Source of the DNA: Gryganskiella cystojenkinii
Taxonomy: Eukaryota > Mortierellomycota > Mortierellomycetes > Mortierellales > Mortierellaceae
Reading direction: 5' to 3'
DNA: 31,986 nt
NCBI GenBank assembly: GCA_015852425.1
Contig: JAAAIG010000256.1
Location: 1 to 31,986, forward strand
This document shows, piece after piece, positions 31,566 through 31,986 of this stretch. The notes beneath the pieces are model-generated. The model saw nothing but the letters and a program-made list of their open reading frames with translations, ran no database searches and was not told the origin of the DNA. Every line of letters begins with the position of its first letter. Position 1 is the stretch's first letter. The position numbers and the translations under genes are program-made.

Positions 31566-31986
31566 ACATGGACACAAGCGCTTTTCTCAAGCCTCTCAGG
31601 GGCAATTAGCTTGATCGACCTTGGTCACGCGCACCAAAAACTTGTATAATAATATTCAAAAGTCCCTATGATTCAGGGCAACGAACCAACATTCAAGTGT
31701 CCATCACCCTGAACCGTTGAGGAACGTGCTCCACTTTGACTGAATAATAGATTGCACTTGAGACTACAAGCGAGAAGGACAACCTGTTTTGGGCTCTCTC
31801 TTTTTGTGCGCCGTCCACAGGGTGTCCTTCTTTTGGCCACAAACAAAAACGATCTTGGCACTTTCAACAGTTCCAACAGATGAAAAAAACAAACAAATCA
31901 TTATTGGTCCGCTCGCCTTTCCTCTGTGGCTTCTCTCTCACTTTCTTTGCCTTCGCCTTCGCCTTTTTTTTTTTTTTTTTTTTTTT
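31566..31986. other. SUS1 3' region to window edge
   Basis: 421 bases without a supported gene. No exact AATAAA is seen; an AT-rich GTATAATAATATTC near 31643-31656 could serve. The right edge has three near-copies of GCCTTC followed by a T run of about 20 that reaches the last base, so the contig or window ends in low-complexity sequence. Confidence 0.4.

Noticed and set aside
31673..31876. 67-residue open stretch on the minus strand at the right edge
   Set aside because: No recognisable pattern, no splice context and no nearby promoter; it could be chance.
1..31986. Search for transposons, terminal repeats, CRISPR arrays and biosynthetic clusters
   Set aside because: No transposase, reverse transcriptase, long terminal or inverted repeats, regularly spaced repeats or clustered biosynthetic enzymes were seen.

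Overview
This window is eukaryotic nuclear DNA from a filamentous fungus, most likely an early-diverging lineage (Mucoromycota, possibly Mortierella-like). The evidence is the gene set: a vacuolar PHO8-type phosphatase, a PHO85-type kinase, NOT1, SUS1 and SPP2. Most introns are short GT-AG introns, intergenic spaces are short with AATAAA-type signals, and pyrimidine and poly-A/T runs are abundant. Phylum placement is inference; being a fungus is well supported. I found no CRISPR array, transposon, phage element or secondary-metabolite cluster. A 554-base assembly gap (10370-10923) removes part of one gene.

Left part (1-8603). The left edge carries the 5' end of a tRNA on the minus strand, with a second copy of its first 16 bases beside it. 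A decayed fragment of a family-61-like glycosyltransferase follows (414-997). Its intact parent lies about 6 kb away (6050-8603). Between them are a HIRAN-domain protein of unknown role (minus) and a ten-exon Pho85/CDK5-class cyclin-dependent kinase (plus).

Middle part (9101-20480). In order: vacuolar alkaline phosphatase PHO8 (minus, broken by the gap), a METTL21-type protein methyltransferase (plus, divergent from PHO8), peptide methionine sulfoxide reductase A with a mitochondrial presequence (plus), V-ATPase proteolipid subunit c (minus), acetoacetyl-CoA synthetase (minus) and ribosomal protein uS10/RPS20 (minus). These are housekeeping genes for phosphate and vacuole function, stress repair, lipid precursor supply and translation.

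Right part (20877-31565). Three neighbouring genes act on mRNA: the CCR4-NOT scaffold NOT1 (ten exons, 2175 aa), the splicing factor SPP2 with a long Arg/Asp tail, and a tiny four-exon SUS1/ENY2 gene (SAGA and TREX-2). SPP2 and SUS1 are divergent across 212 bases, and that promoter carries an inverted repeat.

All spliced models were joined by hand. In every complete model the exon lengths sum to a multiple of three, which supports them internally. No previously undescribed multi-gene system is evident. The best leads are the HIRAN-only protein, the glycosyltransferase pseudogene with the duplicated tRNA end, a possible unproductive-splicing switch in the kinase, and the SPP2/SUS1 promoter.
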